From positions 120,157,373 through 120,221,372 of the forward strand of contig OY987299.1 in assembly GCA_963920635.1 (NCBI GenBank): a DNA stretch of 64,000 nt, in the 5' to 3' direction. The stretch comes from Pseudeuparius sepicola. Lineage: Eukaryota > Arthropoda > Insecta > Coleoptera > Anthribidae. Shown here piece by piece: positions 23,201 to 35,587 of this stretch (its first letter is position 1; each line of letters starts with the position of its first letter). Under the pieces are notes generated by a model that saw nothing but the letters and a program-made list of their open reading frames with translations, did no database searches and was not told the DNA's origin. The position numbers and the translations under genes are program-made.

Positions 23201-25084
23201 TATAATATCACAGAAAATATACTACGAATTTCTGTGATAATATGTCGTAGGCATCTCGCGTAATACGTCATTTCGCGGAATGTCTAGTCATTACACGTAT
23301 TGCCGGCAAAAGCTGTAATAAAATAACTATTACCACAGAATAAATAGCTTAAATAGCTTTGCAACAGAAGCCTCCTTACAGACATGTGTCAGAAATAAGC
23401 GAGTCTCCATTTCAATTTACTGAAAGACAGACAGTATTTTAAGCATAAATTTGGTTATAATACAATTTCTTTGCTATGTAGATTAATGTACAATCAAATA
23501 AAATGTACATTAATTATGTATTTAGAAGATATTTTGCTAAAAAGCGAGTCTCCTTTTGACGCATGTCGCTAAGGAATTGTCTGTATTACTCGTTAGTCTA
23601 TGCTATTACCTTGTTTGACTCATACAGTGTGGATAGAAATTGTGGAATATTGCTTATATTTCTTAAAATATTCCTCATATCAAAAACATGTTTTAATGAA
23701 AGTGTTAGGGGAAATTATTTCCCTTTTAGTGATATTAAGCAATATTTCGTAGCACAAAAAATGTGGTTGCCATGGTAACCTACTTAATTTTGTTAAATGG
23801 CATCATATACGTTTTTTGGTGAAAATTAATGCATTGGAACTTTCTGAATACGATACAATACAATTTTAATGGGGTCGCATAAGAAAAAAAATACAAAAAA
23901 TTTTAGTTTTCTATTATGCTATCGACAATGTTTATCAAAATAATTATTAACATCAAATTGTCAATGCCAAAATCAATTAAAAATTTTTTTATTAAAATAA
24001 TTAATAGGATAAGGCTGTATTTATGAAAATCAGACCCATCCAAATTTTTAAAATATTCTTGAAAAAAAAACGCAAAGCGAAATTTCTTTGACTTTTTAGG
24101 CTCTTCAATTTTCCGGACCTACCCTATGCTACTTTATCAGAAAATAAACTTAGTTTGCTATTTTGAGTAGGGGATCAGGCGTAAAAGTGATAATATAATT
24201 CTGGGGTAACAATAATTATTATCTATATCCTATATTATAAAACCATATTACGCATCTTTGGAGACATATTATAGGAATGTCTAGCTCAAAGACGTACGAC
24301 GCGGATATAATATTATTTTGTCTTGTTTATGAAATATTATAAAATAAAATATACCTACTTTCAATAAGGCTTCTTAAATTTGCAATAAAACTGGAAAGTG
24401 TAGTTGTCTTTATAGAAGTTTTATGGATGTTTTAAGACAGGTTTTATAGTTAACTTGTAGTCGTTGTTAAAATAATTCGCTCCAAGGCAAGTATGTCTTA
24501 AAGAAGTTTTATAATTTTACTCTCAGAGCTTCTATAAGATTCCCCACTTTTGACTTAAAGATGTTTTATCGTAGCCCTTAGGATATCCTGCAGGCAAAAT
24601 AGTTTTAATCCGCACCTTTGAAAAATCGTTTTATGGCTATCTTGCAGTCTTGCACGCCATAATAAAACTTAAATAGTTACTTTGAAGTGTTTTGTCAGAA
24701 CAAATTTGATTGTCTGATCTTGAACGAATCTAACAATTAGGACCTTGTCAGATAATGCCACCAAGGTTAGTTCATAGGACATTCCCACATTCTTAAACAA
24801 AACCAAAGGTGGTCCCTTTGCACCGGCAATATCGCGCGACGGTGCCGCTCTCACCAGCTGGCCTTCAGCTTGATGCCAGTGGCGTATCAAAAGGGACAAC
24901 ACAAAAAACAAAGTAAAAACAGAAACATAAAACAAAACTGCGATGCACCAACGTACTCCGTTATTTCATTGCAGAAACATTAAATTGAAGAAATAATCGA
25001 AAACAACATAAATGTACCTACGCCATAAACAAAGAACATATCAAACAAGTCTGTGTGCACCTATGGCTGGAAGAGCCAAATATT
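23201..25084. other. Intronic, repeat remnants
   Basis: An X-box-containing half-element at 23763-23890. A degenerate series of 'agaagttttat' blocks at 24370-24700. The minus frame at 24669-24935 begins with a hydrophobic stretch but has no known family. Confidence 0.4.
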
Positions 25085-25404
25085 TAGGGAGTCACGGGCG
25101 TAGCCAAGGGGGGGGGTTTCGGGGGTTCAACCCCCCCCCCCCCCGAAATAAGCAAAATATTACCTAATATTATACCGAAAAAATACGAGGAGTGAAGAGT
25201 TAAATTATTATTACGTTTGAATATATGTAGTAATAGTAGCGCCTAGCGCCATCTTTTGACGAGAGGCAGACGCAGTTGCAGCCGAACTATTTTGTATTGT
25301 AGGGACACTTTGCGTTGTTTCTCGATTATTCGCCACGCCCCTCGGTCGAAATGAGCGGAACTTTGTGGAAGTTCGTGGAAGTTTCTGGACGGCTACTGGG
25401 CTGC

Positions 25405-25445
25405 TATATAAGCGGCGCCGCGGCGCGTGACCGCGCTTACGGCAG
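25405..25445 (+). promoter_or_regulatory. TATA-box promoter of the hAT element
   Basis: TATATAAG at 25405-25412, in a GC-rich context, with a plausible start near 25436-25445. A strong splice donor (GTGTAAGTGAG) follows at about 25522, suggesting a short non-coding first exon. Confidence 0.5.
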
Positions 25446-25732
25446 TATTGTTCCATGCGAACTCGAAGCGAATAAAAGTGAAAAGTGGTGAACGAATAGT
25501 GAAGAGAATTAAGTGTACCGTGTAAGTGAGTAATTTTAGTGCGCTGTTATTCGATGACCTTGTTAAGGATAGATACGTGAATCATTATTACTGTCGAAAA
25601 ATGGAGGGGAAAAAAGGAAGGGTGATAAACTTAAAGGTATGGACTACTGGAAAAAGTGGTGTAGTCAAGGTCAAGGGGTTTCTAATAAAGAAACAAATTT
25701 GGATTTAGCTATCAAAGCTTCAGCTACCTTGC

Positions 25733-26032
25733 ATGCTGATAAGAAGACTGCCTAACCCGAAATCTAGTTTGGAATGCCTAGATATGTGCGATAAAAACCT
25801 TTATCCTAATATTTACACATTACTACAAATCTTGGCTACCATTCCTGTATCCACTGCTACCCCAGAAAGGTCTTTCTCGAGCCTAAGGAGACTGAAAAAC
25901 TATTTACGAAACACTACAAGTGAAAACAGACTTAATGGTTTGGCTCTAATGAACATTCACTATGGAACAGAAATTCATGCAGATGAAGTAGTGGATATAT
26001 TTAAAAGAAAAAGCCGAAGATTTCTTCTTTAA
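25733..26032 (+). pseudogene. hAT transposase C-terminal dimerisation domain remnant
   Basis: Encodes NIYTLLQILATIPVSTATPE followed by RSFSSLRRLKNYLR and ENRLNGLALMNIH, the conserved hAT C-terminal (Dimer_Tnp_hAT) pattern with P-V-S-x-A-x-x-E-R-S/T-F-S. The RNase H catalytic core and the BED region are absent. About 30 codons upstream (25639-25755, MDYWKKWCSQGQ...) may be the original N-terminus in another frame, joined by internal deletion. It cannot encode an active transposase but could encode a dimerisation peptide. Confidence 0.85.
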
Positions 26033-26233
26033 TGGTTTTAGATTTAGCGCAGAGGAACGAAATTAATTTATCCATTTCATTTAAAGTTAAGAACTTTATA
26101 AATATGTCGTAGTTTTTCGGATGAATATATAGATATTAAATTTCATGTAAGTATATTTTTGTTTGTTTTATTTACTTCTCAAACTAAACCCCCCCCCCCA
26201 AAACTAAATCCTGGCTACGCCCGTGTAGGGAGT

Positions 26234-27762
26234 TACTAAATCGCTAATTCACATGTAAATGCAACCAACTTAAATTCAGCCGTTCGGCCCCATGATATAA
26301 AGTTCCCTTCCAAATCGTCGAATATCCTAACCTTCCTATAAACTAACCTTATTGGCTTGCACTATTACCAACCATAAATTCAAGGTCAAGGTTTCTTCGA
26401 CAATCCAACATCCCCACCCCCAGGTTTTTTGTCAATCGATGAGAGGTTTTATTGGGTATAGGAGAGTTGGAAGGAAGAGTCATGCAAACTTTGACGTATG
26501 TGTTTCAAAATAGTCCCAATATGTCTCTAGAAGGTATATGCGACCTAACCATATAGAAGGTTCACACGCAAGACGCAGTTCATCTATAGTACAGTCGGCT
26601 GGAGATAATGGTGAAGGCGACGGGAACAAAGCGCTTCCTGAGCGGCAAGCCTTTGAGTCTCCGAAATCAAAGTACTGGCGCCAAGTGACCCTTCTATATG
26701 GTTATCATTATTCGGTTATATGGTCCTACACGAAGACCAACCGCTGCAATGGCATAACAGACAGTAAATTCAGGCTTAAAATCATTGTACAGAACAGCGG
26801 CTTGCCGTGTACCTGCGGGACCTCACAGCTTCTAATACAGGTGGCTGTCGGCAGTTGCGAAAATCGCAGCATTTACAGAGGTGTAAATTAATAGAGGACC
26901 ACAGAACGGGGATCCGTGCGAAGATAACGGCGGCCAGGTAGCCAGGACCGGGAGGCGAAATCACCGTCGTGTCGTCGCCGAGCTTTTAAACGTCCCTTTG
27001 TATATCTTAGTCGGGGCTCATTGTTGGCTACTTAAGATAAGCGGGTGACACGGCCCGACTTTAATACGGAGGGGCCGAGATTCGGCGATAGCCGAATGGC
27101 GGATTGATTTAGGGGGTACTCGAGACGGGGAGATGACAATTAGGTGAATGAAGTGGTTCCCTGACTCGCGGAAACTGCAACTTTAAAAGTGGCAAAGTCA
27201 AATTAGTGTAAAAGCGAAGATGCCAAAAATAGTGAAAGACTGCGGTGAAACCTTTCACCAAGGTATATAATTACAAATTTGTAGCACCTTCGTATGACAG
27301 AATGACATGTGGGCATGGGCGCCGTTAGTAACATAGGGGCAAACTGGGGCAGCACCTCAGGATTTTTGGATGAAAATAAAAACTGTTAGCCGTTCATGTT
27401 GAAAATCTGTCCTAAACACAAAATATACAATATTCAATTTTTACTTACGCGTCACTAAGGACAATGAGTGTTGTTTTTATTGCCAATAACTGAATTGTAG
27501 TCAGTTAAAAATGAACAATATACAGTAACTTTGTTAACACGTTTGTCTTTTCTATAAAACAAAATATTGTACTTTTTGGCTACAAACGCGGGGTTCATAC
27601 TTAACAGATAAAACAATTACCACCAGTTGATTTATGTAATATTTTATGCTCTTAACCAGTCCCAGCTTTCCACCCCTCTTTGAATTTAATTTTAATCGTA
27701 TCCATATGAAAAAATTAGTATCCCCCTGATATCCGTTTAGGAAATGAAATTCACAAAACATA
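26234..27762. other. Intronic, unique-looking with a GC patch
   Basis: 26540-26700 is bounded by accatatagaagg and its complement. 26880-27130 is GC-rich. No supported gene; the frame 26538-26891 has no known domain. Confidence 0.4.
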
Positions 27763-28375
27763 TTTTTTTAAATCGGCATTAAAATGTCCCAAAATCGTCA
27801 TTAAAAGCACAGAAATCGTACAATAATGTAGCCCATTATTGTACGATTTTTTCAATAAGTAAGCCTTGGCGAGATGTAAACATCAAACGTCAGACGCGGA
27901 GAAATCGCCCGTCAAAAGTGACCAAATATTCAAAACCCGGCCGATAAAGGCTCATTTAACTTTTCGTACACATTGCGAAATTGTTTCCTATAGAAGCGCA
28001 ATCCTTCAGTATACATATTTTAGTAAATTTGAAAATCAATAGATTTGTTGTGTAGGCTGCATAAGAAGCAGCAGTTTGGTTTTTCTGTCAGAAGGTGCCG
28101 TACATCATTATACTTGTCCTAGGAGAGAGCGATCGGTAAAGTCAAGCAACGCCGCGCGTAGTCGGTTCGTGGACGGGTGATCCCTTATTATTATTTTCTT
28201 GCCTAATAAAACTTTTTTTTTCCGATTTCAAAAAAAATATAATATGTACCTCGGCACTGAAGTTCTTTTTATGACTCATGTGGTTTATTTGCCTCGGCCA
28301 GAGGCCTCAGCAACTAAACTCCACATGAGTCATAAAAAGTTGAACTTCCGTGCCTTGGTACATAAATAACTATTA
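27763..28375 (+). mobile_element. Helentron-like non-autonomous element, copy 4
   Basis: Complete copy with 5' T run and aaatcgg, 5S-like block (28131-28182), inverted sub-terminal repeat and 3' hairpin ending in GGTACAT AAATAACTATTA. Its flanks are unrelated to those of the other copies, so it is an independent insertion. Confidence 0.75.
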
Positions 28376-31275
28376 TGAACCTAGGTTATTACTTGTCAAG
28401 AAAAAGCTTTGAATAAAGAACCCCAGGAAGGAGCAAATCGATCGGGACAGTCTCTGCATATGGCGGGAAACCGTTTCCGTTTTAACAGTGACGCGCACCT
28501 TTGAGTTGTTTCGACAAATTAATCGAGGCAGAAATCCTCATTTTTCGTGAAATCAGTACTTATACAATATAGGCAAAAAATTGTAACGCACGTTTAAAGT
28601 TTAGGAATCCTTGATAATACAGCAATTAATTCTAATTTGAAATTTCCAATTAGGTATGAAGAAGTAGGTACACCTACACAAACGCTTATGCCACTTTGGT
28701 GCATGGCCTCAAAAGGTAATTTAAATTACAAAATTACTTACCAAACGTTTTAGTTTTGGCGCTCAGGCAAGCGCCACAAGCCGCACAGCTAAGCGTATTA
28801 ACTCAAAAAAGTATCTAAATACCACATACTGACACCAATCCCCGTGTCAGATACCAAAATATTGTGTCAAAACTTGGTTACTACTCAGGGCAATTTCCGT
28901 CTCACGTATAGATAGATATATTTTTTATTACACATAGAGCTTTGACTCCTTCCTTGTGCTCTTTATTCAAAGATAAAAAGCATTAATTGGAGATTCGGTA
29001 GGTATGTTTTTAAATTAGAATTGGAGTTGAATATATCAAAAGTCCCGGGGTATGCGAGGAGAGCTAACTGCAGGGGTTCCCAACATATAAGGCATCTCAG
29101 GTTTTAGCAGAAACGATGTTTATATAAAAAAAAAGTGACAAAATTTCTAACAAATTAGTGTGTATTCATTTTTTATCTCTAACCGTTTCCGAGATATAAA
29201 CCATTGAAAATTGTTATTGGCGTTAGCAAAGATCGCACAACTTTGTTAAGGGAAGGAATATTTTATTTTGAATTTTCTACATACAGGGCGATTGAACTAA
29301 ATCTAAATATGCATTTATTATAAATTATAAAAATCAGGTTGAAATTTAGTTGTTAAAACAAAAAACCACTACATGTTGCTCAAAATTCTTAATTAAAAAA
29401 TTTTCTCTTCTATCAGAATATAAAAATTTATAAACCGATGTAAAAGGTGCGCTTTTAAAATTGCTCACTATCACATCACAGGATCCAAATCGATGGATTC
29501 GGTAAAATCTCCCTTTAAAATATTTGCTACTTGGCTAAGAAACTGAAACCCACTACTTTTTTTCCATCACATTTCTAAATTTTTAAAATATTTTGTCCCC
29601 AATTTTACCTGTGACATTTTGAAAAGCAACCTCAGATTGTTTTACCAGTCCTACACTTCGGGTTAATGGCAAATTAGATTCCTCCATTTGTGTTATTGTT
29701 TTAGAAAGAAAGCTATAATTTGCTTTTATAAAGGAAAGTTGTTTCTTTATTTCTATGTTTTCGAATAGTTGTTTAACATCTGTAAGGGACTGGGAAGATT
29801 CGTTCGAAAATTCTGAAATTAGATCTTTCAGTTGGCAAAAATTCTCGCAATATCGCAATCAGAAATAAAATGTGGAAATGGATTATCCTTTCTTATATAA
29901 ATATTTACCTATCTATAATTTATTCTGTCCTTTTCAATAATTATACTTTAATTAAATAGGTATAAATACCTACCTACTTTATTTGTTTTCAGATCACCAG
30001 GATTAGCGCCCATAAAATTATAATTTACCTATATTATTTTGGGAAAACCAGGTACCTACCTAGACACCGACCCCTGTTCCCAAAAATGAATGAAACGCCT
30101 GCCAAAGATTTAAATTATCCTAAATTCTTTCAACTATGCACAATATGCCATATTTTAAGGATACATATGTGCAAATATTTAAAAAAATGCATATAATATG
30201 CTAAATATGCAAAATATGCCTGTTACATATTTGGGTTACTTTAATAATGATTTTGATGTTTTTTTTCTCTTCGCACATGAATGAGATTAGTTTATTAAAT
30301 TAAAGAAATGAAATTAACTTTGCATCAAGTATTATGTGAGTGTTAATCATTGTAATTTCGACTACTATCGGTCGTTGAATCCTATACCTCACATCACGTC
30401 TAGATTTCGCAATGGATCGACTCATTAAAGATAGGCAATTAACAGAAGTAATAAAACGGTTCCTTACACGTTCGCAGCGAGATCCATAATTATTGCTTTC
30501 ACAACGAAGTCATTGAATTTCACAAACGCCTAACAATTTTCCCGCTTTAGTAAAAAATTGCACACTTTAAATGGAAGACCTTTTAATCTAAACTACTTAT
30601 CTGAAGGTATTTATCGGCTAGCAGTTTGATTTACCAATCGTCCGATTCCACGTTCGGGCACTTCTACTCGTGTGTCTCAATCCCGGAACACGCAGAGGCG
30701 CAGTCGAAACTCTTACTACACTGAAAAGTTATTAGATTTCCGAAAATTAACATTTCTTCCAAAGAAAATATTAATTATTGGATGACGTGGTATCCTTTTA
30801 ATAATGCCAAAACATTTCAGCAGTGGCGGCTCGTCCATAAGGGCTCCGGGGCTAGAACCCCCCCAGGGAAAAAATAATTTTGTAATAATATTTGAGCCGC
30901 GATTCTGGGGGGACAGGAGAGCGATCGGGCCGAGTCGGCTGCTTCCGCTATACGCGATTGTAGCATACGAAAAGGATCTCGGTTCTCGAGCCCCAGTCGC
31001 GCAGCCAGTCAAGTGCGTGGCACGCGTCATCGCGTTCTTACAATACTTCTCTCGGTGCCTCGCGTGTTGTAAGTAAATGAAAAATAGTGTGATTTTGAAA
31101 GAAAGTTAATTTTTAATACTTTCATTGAAAGATAAAGTTGAAATAAAAACTTTTGGGAGACCAACTCGAGATTTGCAATTACCTCAACCGGATAAAGTTG
31201 CAACTCGCAATTTTACGCGACACCTTTATAGAAATACGAGTAGATTAAAGAAATTTCGTGACTGAATGTATTAAG
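28376..31275. other. Intronic, fragments only
   Basis: Apart from the fragment at 29583-29858, a hAT-like end CAGTGGCGGCTCGTCC lies at 30822 and a possible partner gcgccactg at 31857, but no matching 8-bp duplication. AT-rich 'aaatatgc' repeats at 30150-30230. Confidence 0.4.
29583..29858 (-). pseudogene. CGGBP1/hAT-like fragment (tentative)
   Basis: A 91-residue frame containing FIKANYSFLSKTITQMEESN and LPLTRSVGLVKQ, resembling the helical region of CGG-binding-protein/hAT-derived proteins. No catalytic residues. The assignment is from pattern only. Confidence 0.35.
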
Positions 31276-31541
31276 ATGATAAAAGATGGAACTTTTAGTG
31301 GGTTTTCAGTCGAGTTGGTCTTTAAAGAAAACTATTTGTTAATTGCCAAGCTTTCGGAATAGTTTATTCCTTCTTCAGGACAGTTAACGCTAGATTTGTT
31401 TTAAAAATATATATTATTAAAAATTTTCAGATGTGTTTTTTTAACAAGACATAATTTTTTTGGCAATTAACAAATACTTTTCTTTAAAGACCAACTTGAC
31501 TGCAAACCCACTAAAAGTTCCATCTTTTATCATTTTTATAC
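31276..31541. repeat. Palindrome with a PLE-type tail motif
   Basis: Arms of about 70 bp (31276-31346 and 31470-31541) surround, on the minus strand, CCTGAAGAAGGAATA-loop-TATTCCGAAAGC. This stem motif also occurs downstream of the PLE ORF (13112-13150). It lacks a usable cleavage triplet. Confidence 0.55.
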
Positions 31542-32055
31542 AAATATATATGTAGACAAGAAAAAGTGGATATGTGGACGAGTCAAATGAAATGCGTTAT
31601 TAACTGATTAAAAAACAAAAACTCTTGTTTTATATGCGCTTTTTATATTAATTAAGCAAAAATACGTATGTAATTTCTGCTTTCTTCTTCCGAAAATATA
31701 GGTACCCACCTCGGTACTCACCAATTTTTTAAGTGACCATAGAGGGTGTTCTTTTCATAATTTTTATAAGAAAATCTTACATGGTACATATTTATTTTAG
31801 AGGACTCGAGTGTCCTATTTGCATTTTAATGTGTGTTTAGAAAATTGCAAGTCTGCGCCACTGGGTACGTTCAGCACACTTCATTGCAGAAAATGCAGAC
31901 AGATAGCGATCTCCCTCTCGCCTTGCTCGTCTGATAATAATGGTAAATTACTTTAACAGGTTTAATTATTAGCGACGAAATCGCGACGAAATCGCATTCA
32001 CTTCGAAAGATACTTACTCGTACCTGCTTGAAAGATGACAAATTTAACATAGGTA

Positions 32056-32496
32056 CAGTGTCCTCCGAAAATTTCGCACCATAGGAGAAACATTTTTAAT
32101 TAATGATTTATTTTTAAATGCAACTGTGGGGTTACCTTTTGCTTTAAAAAGTCACTAGAATGGTAAAGTTTGTGATACACAATAGTTTTTATGCAGTTAA
32201 AAGTTTTTAAAATTTTCAGAAAGTTCGAAATTAAAACATTGACATAAACAAAATCTTTTAATAGAGCATTCAAATTCATTATAGAACTGAAAAATAAGAA
32301 ACTTATTCAAGTAAAAATTTTTGAAATTTTAACAAATAAACCCACTTTTAGCGATTTAATTTTTATGTCATTTATGGAAGATAGCGAAAAAGTCATCTTT
32401 TTTAAAGCAAAAGATAAATCCAAAGTTACATTTCAAAATAAATCATTAATTAAAAAATTCCCCTCCCCCATGGTGTGAACTTTTTGGAGGACACTG
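32056..32496. mobile_element. 441-bp palindromic mariner-type MITE
   Basis: Ends CAGTGTCCTCCGAAAA and TTTTTGGAGGACACTG, flanked by TA. The arms are complementary throughout. Confidence 0.8.
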
Positions 32497-32500
32497 TATA

Positions 32501-33329
32501 CAGTGTGGTCATTTAAGTTTGCAACATTTGGGATTTTTTTTAAATTAATTCCACAACGAGCATACAAATATTCCTGAAAGTTGGTGCATGTTCGATAATC
32601 ATATTAGGCGCACTTAGAATGGTTGCAGGTCAAACAGCGTACAGGGTAGGTCAAAAAATATAAAAATTGTACAAGAGTAAAGTACCCTTATTTCAGAAAA
32701 TTCAGCAAAATGTTATTAATAAAAGTTGTCTAGAATTAAAAGTTACGTCTAGATACCAAGACATGGCCTCCTAAGGAATATTTTTTTAAATCAAAATTAA
32801 ATCAATTTCGCATAAACTTGTTCAAATTCAAGCATATTTGCAAAATTAACTTAGATTTCTATAAGGGAATTACAAACTTCATGTTTGTTGCAACGATATT
32901 AAAGAAAACTTTAAAATTTCGCAAAAATTCTTTTGAACAAGGTAAAAGGTTAGTAATGATAATGTGTATATTAAAAAACTCTCATTTAAGGTGCAACATT
33001 TTTATTTTAAATATTTATTAAGAAACTGTGGACATTAATTGACGAAAAACATTTTTCTTCGGAGGCTATGTTTTAATATTTAGGCATAGCTTTTAATTAT
33101 TAACAACTTTTCTTAATAACCTTTTGCTGAATTTTTTGAAATAAGGGTACGTTACTCTTGTACAATTTTTTTATTTTTTGCCCTACCCTGTATGCTTTTT
33201 AACTTGCAACCATTCTCAGTGCACCTAATATGATTATTGAACATGCATCAACTTTCGGCAATGTATGAATTTTGGTTGTGCAATTAACAAAAAAAGTCCC
33301 ATATGTTGCACATTTAAATGACCACACTG
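32501..33329. mobile_element. 829-bp palindromic MITE, CAGTGTGGTCATTTAA ends
   Basis: TA-flanked. The arms are complementary around about 32910. Only a TATA separates it from 32056-32496. The open frame 32818-33021 spans the centre and has no known domain. Confidence 0.8.
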
Positions 33330-34376
33330 TACACAAAGAGAAAACTTAGTGATTTTGTTGGTGCCTACTTGGATGTAAGAAACCTGAATCTCAAATCTAT
33401 TTGAAGTCATAAATTTCATTATTTCTATTTACTACTTCTATAGGCTATTAGATGTAACTTTTAGGCAAAGGATAATAAGGATTCCTACTGTTCCCGATCA
33501 GATCATTTCCTGTGTAATTTCTTCTTAGTATTTGTCTGTTTTGTTATAATAATAATACTAATAATTATCACCCTCCCACAATTCGGCCCTTTGCGGCTAG
33601 GGCCGAATTTTCCCAATAAAACTAGTACAGCATTCGCCCAAGTAGGTATTACGGAAAACCCTAGAAAACCGTAGTAATCCTAGTGAGTGTAGGAGAATTA
33701 GTATATTACGCAGATACAGCTATTAAGGAGCAATACCGTGAATGTACAATTTGTCCAGCGCTCTTAGCCATCATCAGTGGTTTTCTATAAAGACATGTGC
33801 GTGCAGTCTGCCTCGACCTCGATTCGAAACAAGGTTGATCGAAGGCAGAAAAACATGCAGTCTAAATAGTTAAAATGCTTCGAACATCGCCACGGCGGCT
33901 CCGCGATACTCTGTTCGTTATTATTTTTACTATAGTCACTGTTCTTTTCGTACATATTTTTCTGTTGTGGTTATTCTAGTCATATTTTGCCTGGGATTAA
34001 GTGTAACAACTACAAGTTCGTTTCCGATGTCATTAATAAACGACACGAACGCAAGGGGCCCAACAAGCGATTTCTGAAGCGTCTATTGTCCGGTGGCGAG
34101 AGGTCCGTGGCCTAAGCGTCAAGTTCCTTGCCAAAAAAGTGTGCAAAATCTCGACGGGCGTCTGACGGGAGGCCAACGGCCAGCACGGCCAACTTGGACT
34201 AGACGATTTACGGCCGGTGCCGCTAGCACGGAGTACCTGATGCGGAATTCGGTCGCTATCTGAGCCCATCAAGACGCCGTCGTTTTTATGCAGTCGGTTG
34301 CTGCGATCTGCGACTCGAAAATTGGAGGAGGCAGGCCTCCTTCGCCGATCTCAACAACTAAAAAAAACCTAATATA
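33330..34376. other. Intronic, no gene
   Basis: A short hairpin aattcggccct/agggccgaatt at 33581-33611 and a CG-rich stretch at 34030-34340 without a recognised protein. Confidence 0.4.
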
Positions 34377-35023
34377 GGGGAGAGTCACCATGAATGGGAC
34401 ATTTTTTTTATAAATGCGTATAATTTTGAAACAATTAAAGTTTTGCAGAAAACAAATTTTACTCAAATCATAAGGTGGTGTTAACCATCGCAAAATCGGG
34501 ATGTAAGCAATATATGTTATTTTTTTATAACAGAAAAAGGTATTTTTTTAAAAACTTGTATAGTGTCCCATTCAAGGAACATATACCATGTACGGGACAC
34601 GTGTTGTTTTTGAATGGGACATTGATAATAAAATCCAGGTTTCGTTTAGGAAATGCATGGGGTTGGGTTTTGTATAAAAAAATTACTCTAACAACAAATA
34701 ATACATAAGCAAATGAAAATATATTTCTAAAAATATAACCAAATTCAACAAAAAATTCTGTCAATATTAAAATAAAAACAATTAAAACAAAAAAAACGTG
34801 AAAATAAAACAGGTCACATTATTTTTCCATATATAAGGAATCAATCAATTACCGAAGCAATTAATTGATCATGGAGTATTATAATGATAGCACACCCGAA
34901 GGTGCGGGACAAAGCCACTGGTCTTGATCGGCAAAGGCTCACGCCACAATTACCGAGACCCGCCATCTGCCGTCTCCACGGCGTCGGTTAACCAACCGAA
35001 AACATCGATAGAACAAAAAGAGT

Positions 35024-35091
35024 GATAGTCGACCATATACAGTACTGTTTCGGGACGGTAATCCCTCATCAGTATGGCTCACCCGACTATC
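35024..35091 (-). ncRNA. Type I hammerhead ribozyme (minus-strand copy)
   Basis: This is the reverse complement of the copy at 35313-35380: same core, stems, loops and GTA cleavage triplet. Predicted scission on the minus strand falls between 35038 and 35037. It lies within the complete 300-bp monomer (34879-35178). Having both orientations within 360 bp means either transcript direction would carry an active-looking ribozyme. Confidence 0.88.
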
Positions 35092-35312
35092 AAGTGGTGT
35101 AGACAAACGTGCCTAGACGATAGATTTACTATATAAGGAATCAATCAATTACCGAAGCAATTAATTGATCATGGAGTAAAGACCAGTGGCTTTGTCCCGC
35201 ACCTTCGGGTGTGCTATCATTATAATACTCCATGATCAATTAATTGCTTCGGTAATTGATTGATTCCTTATATAGTAAATCTATCGTCTAGGCACGTTTG
35301 TCTACACCACTT

Positions 35313-35380
35313 GATAGTCGGGTGAGCCATACTGATGAGGGATTACCGTCCCGAAACAGTACTGTATATGGTCGACTATC
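35313..35380 (+). ncRNA. Type I hammerhead ribozyme (plus-strand copy)
   Basis: The full core is present in order: outer stem GATAGTCG/CGACTATC (35313-35320, 35373-35380), stem I CCATA/TATGG (35327-35331, 35367-35371), CTGATGA at 35332-35338, stem II GGGA/TCCC with loop TTACCG (35339-35352), GAAA at 35353-35356, and stem III CAG/CTG with a two-base loop (35357-35364). The cleavage triplet is GTA, with scission after 35366. Every invariant core base is kept. The very short stem III is typical of retroelement hammerheads, which often work as dimers. The internal loop in stem I (GGTGAG) is placed for the usual loop-loop contact with loop II. Confidence 0.88.
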
Positions 35381-35587
35381 ACTCTTTTTGTTCTACATTA
35401 TTTTTAGATATATATTTTCTCTCTTCTAAAAATTTCATCCCCAAAAAACAAATATGATTTTATACGAGATGTTCCAGGAACTTCGACCGGGCTAAGCTTC
35501 TTCAAAATAGACTCTTTTTTTACATCACAAATGTCTTAATTGTCGGGAAAATGGAATTTATTTCTTGTTCGTCTCAGAAAAGCAACA

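Larger units (their letters stand above)
25093..26225 (+). mobile_element. Internally deleted hAT element, 1133 bp, TSD TAGGGAGT
   Basis: Ends CACGGGCGTAGCCA / TGGCTACGCCCGTG, with perfect TAGGGAGT repeats (25085-25092, 26226-26233). G and C homopolymers follow the ends. It keeps a promoter (25405), a possible 5' intron donor, a short N-terminal frame and the C-terminal dimerisation region of the transposase. A related host repeat at 48120-48320 preserves the empty site. Confidence 0.92.
34831..35395. mobile_element. Retrozyme/PLE-terminal-like block: 300-bp hammerhead monomer plus inverted copy
   Basis: A 48-bp segment at 34831-34878 recurs exactly 300 bp later at 35131-35178, so the left part is one full monomer plus a partial second, read on the minus strand. 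It is followed by an inverted copy (35179-35395) carrying the same hammerhead on the plus strand. Arms 35000-35178 and 35222-35396 form a near-perfect palindrome. Known biology: hammerhead ribozymes occur in tandem terminal repeats of Penelope-like elements and in small tandem retrozymes of about 170-400 nt. A 300-nt monomer with one type I hammerhead fits both. No reverse transcriptase is encoded, so it would be non-autonomous. The block sits inside a Tigger-like DNA transposon (34377-36311). Confidence 0.75.

Noticed and set aside
31350..31385. CTGAAGAAGGAATA...TATTCCGAAAGC as an active ribozyme
   Set aside because: Stem II is good but there is no UH cleavage site or stem I; kept only as a PLE-type tail motif.
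30822..31865. A hAT element between CAGTGGCGG and CGCCACTG
   Set aside because: No matching 8-bp target duplication; the ends may belong to different elements.
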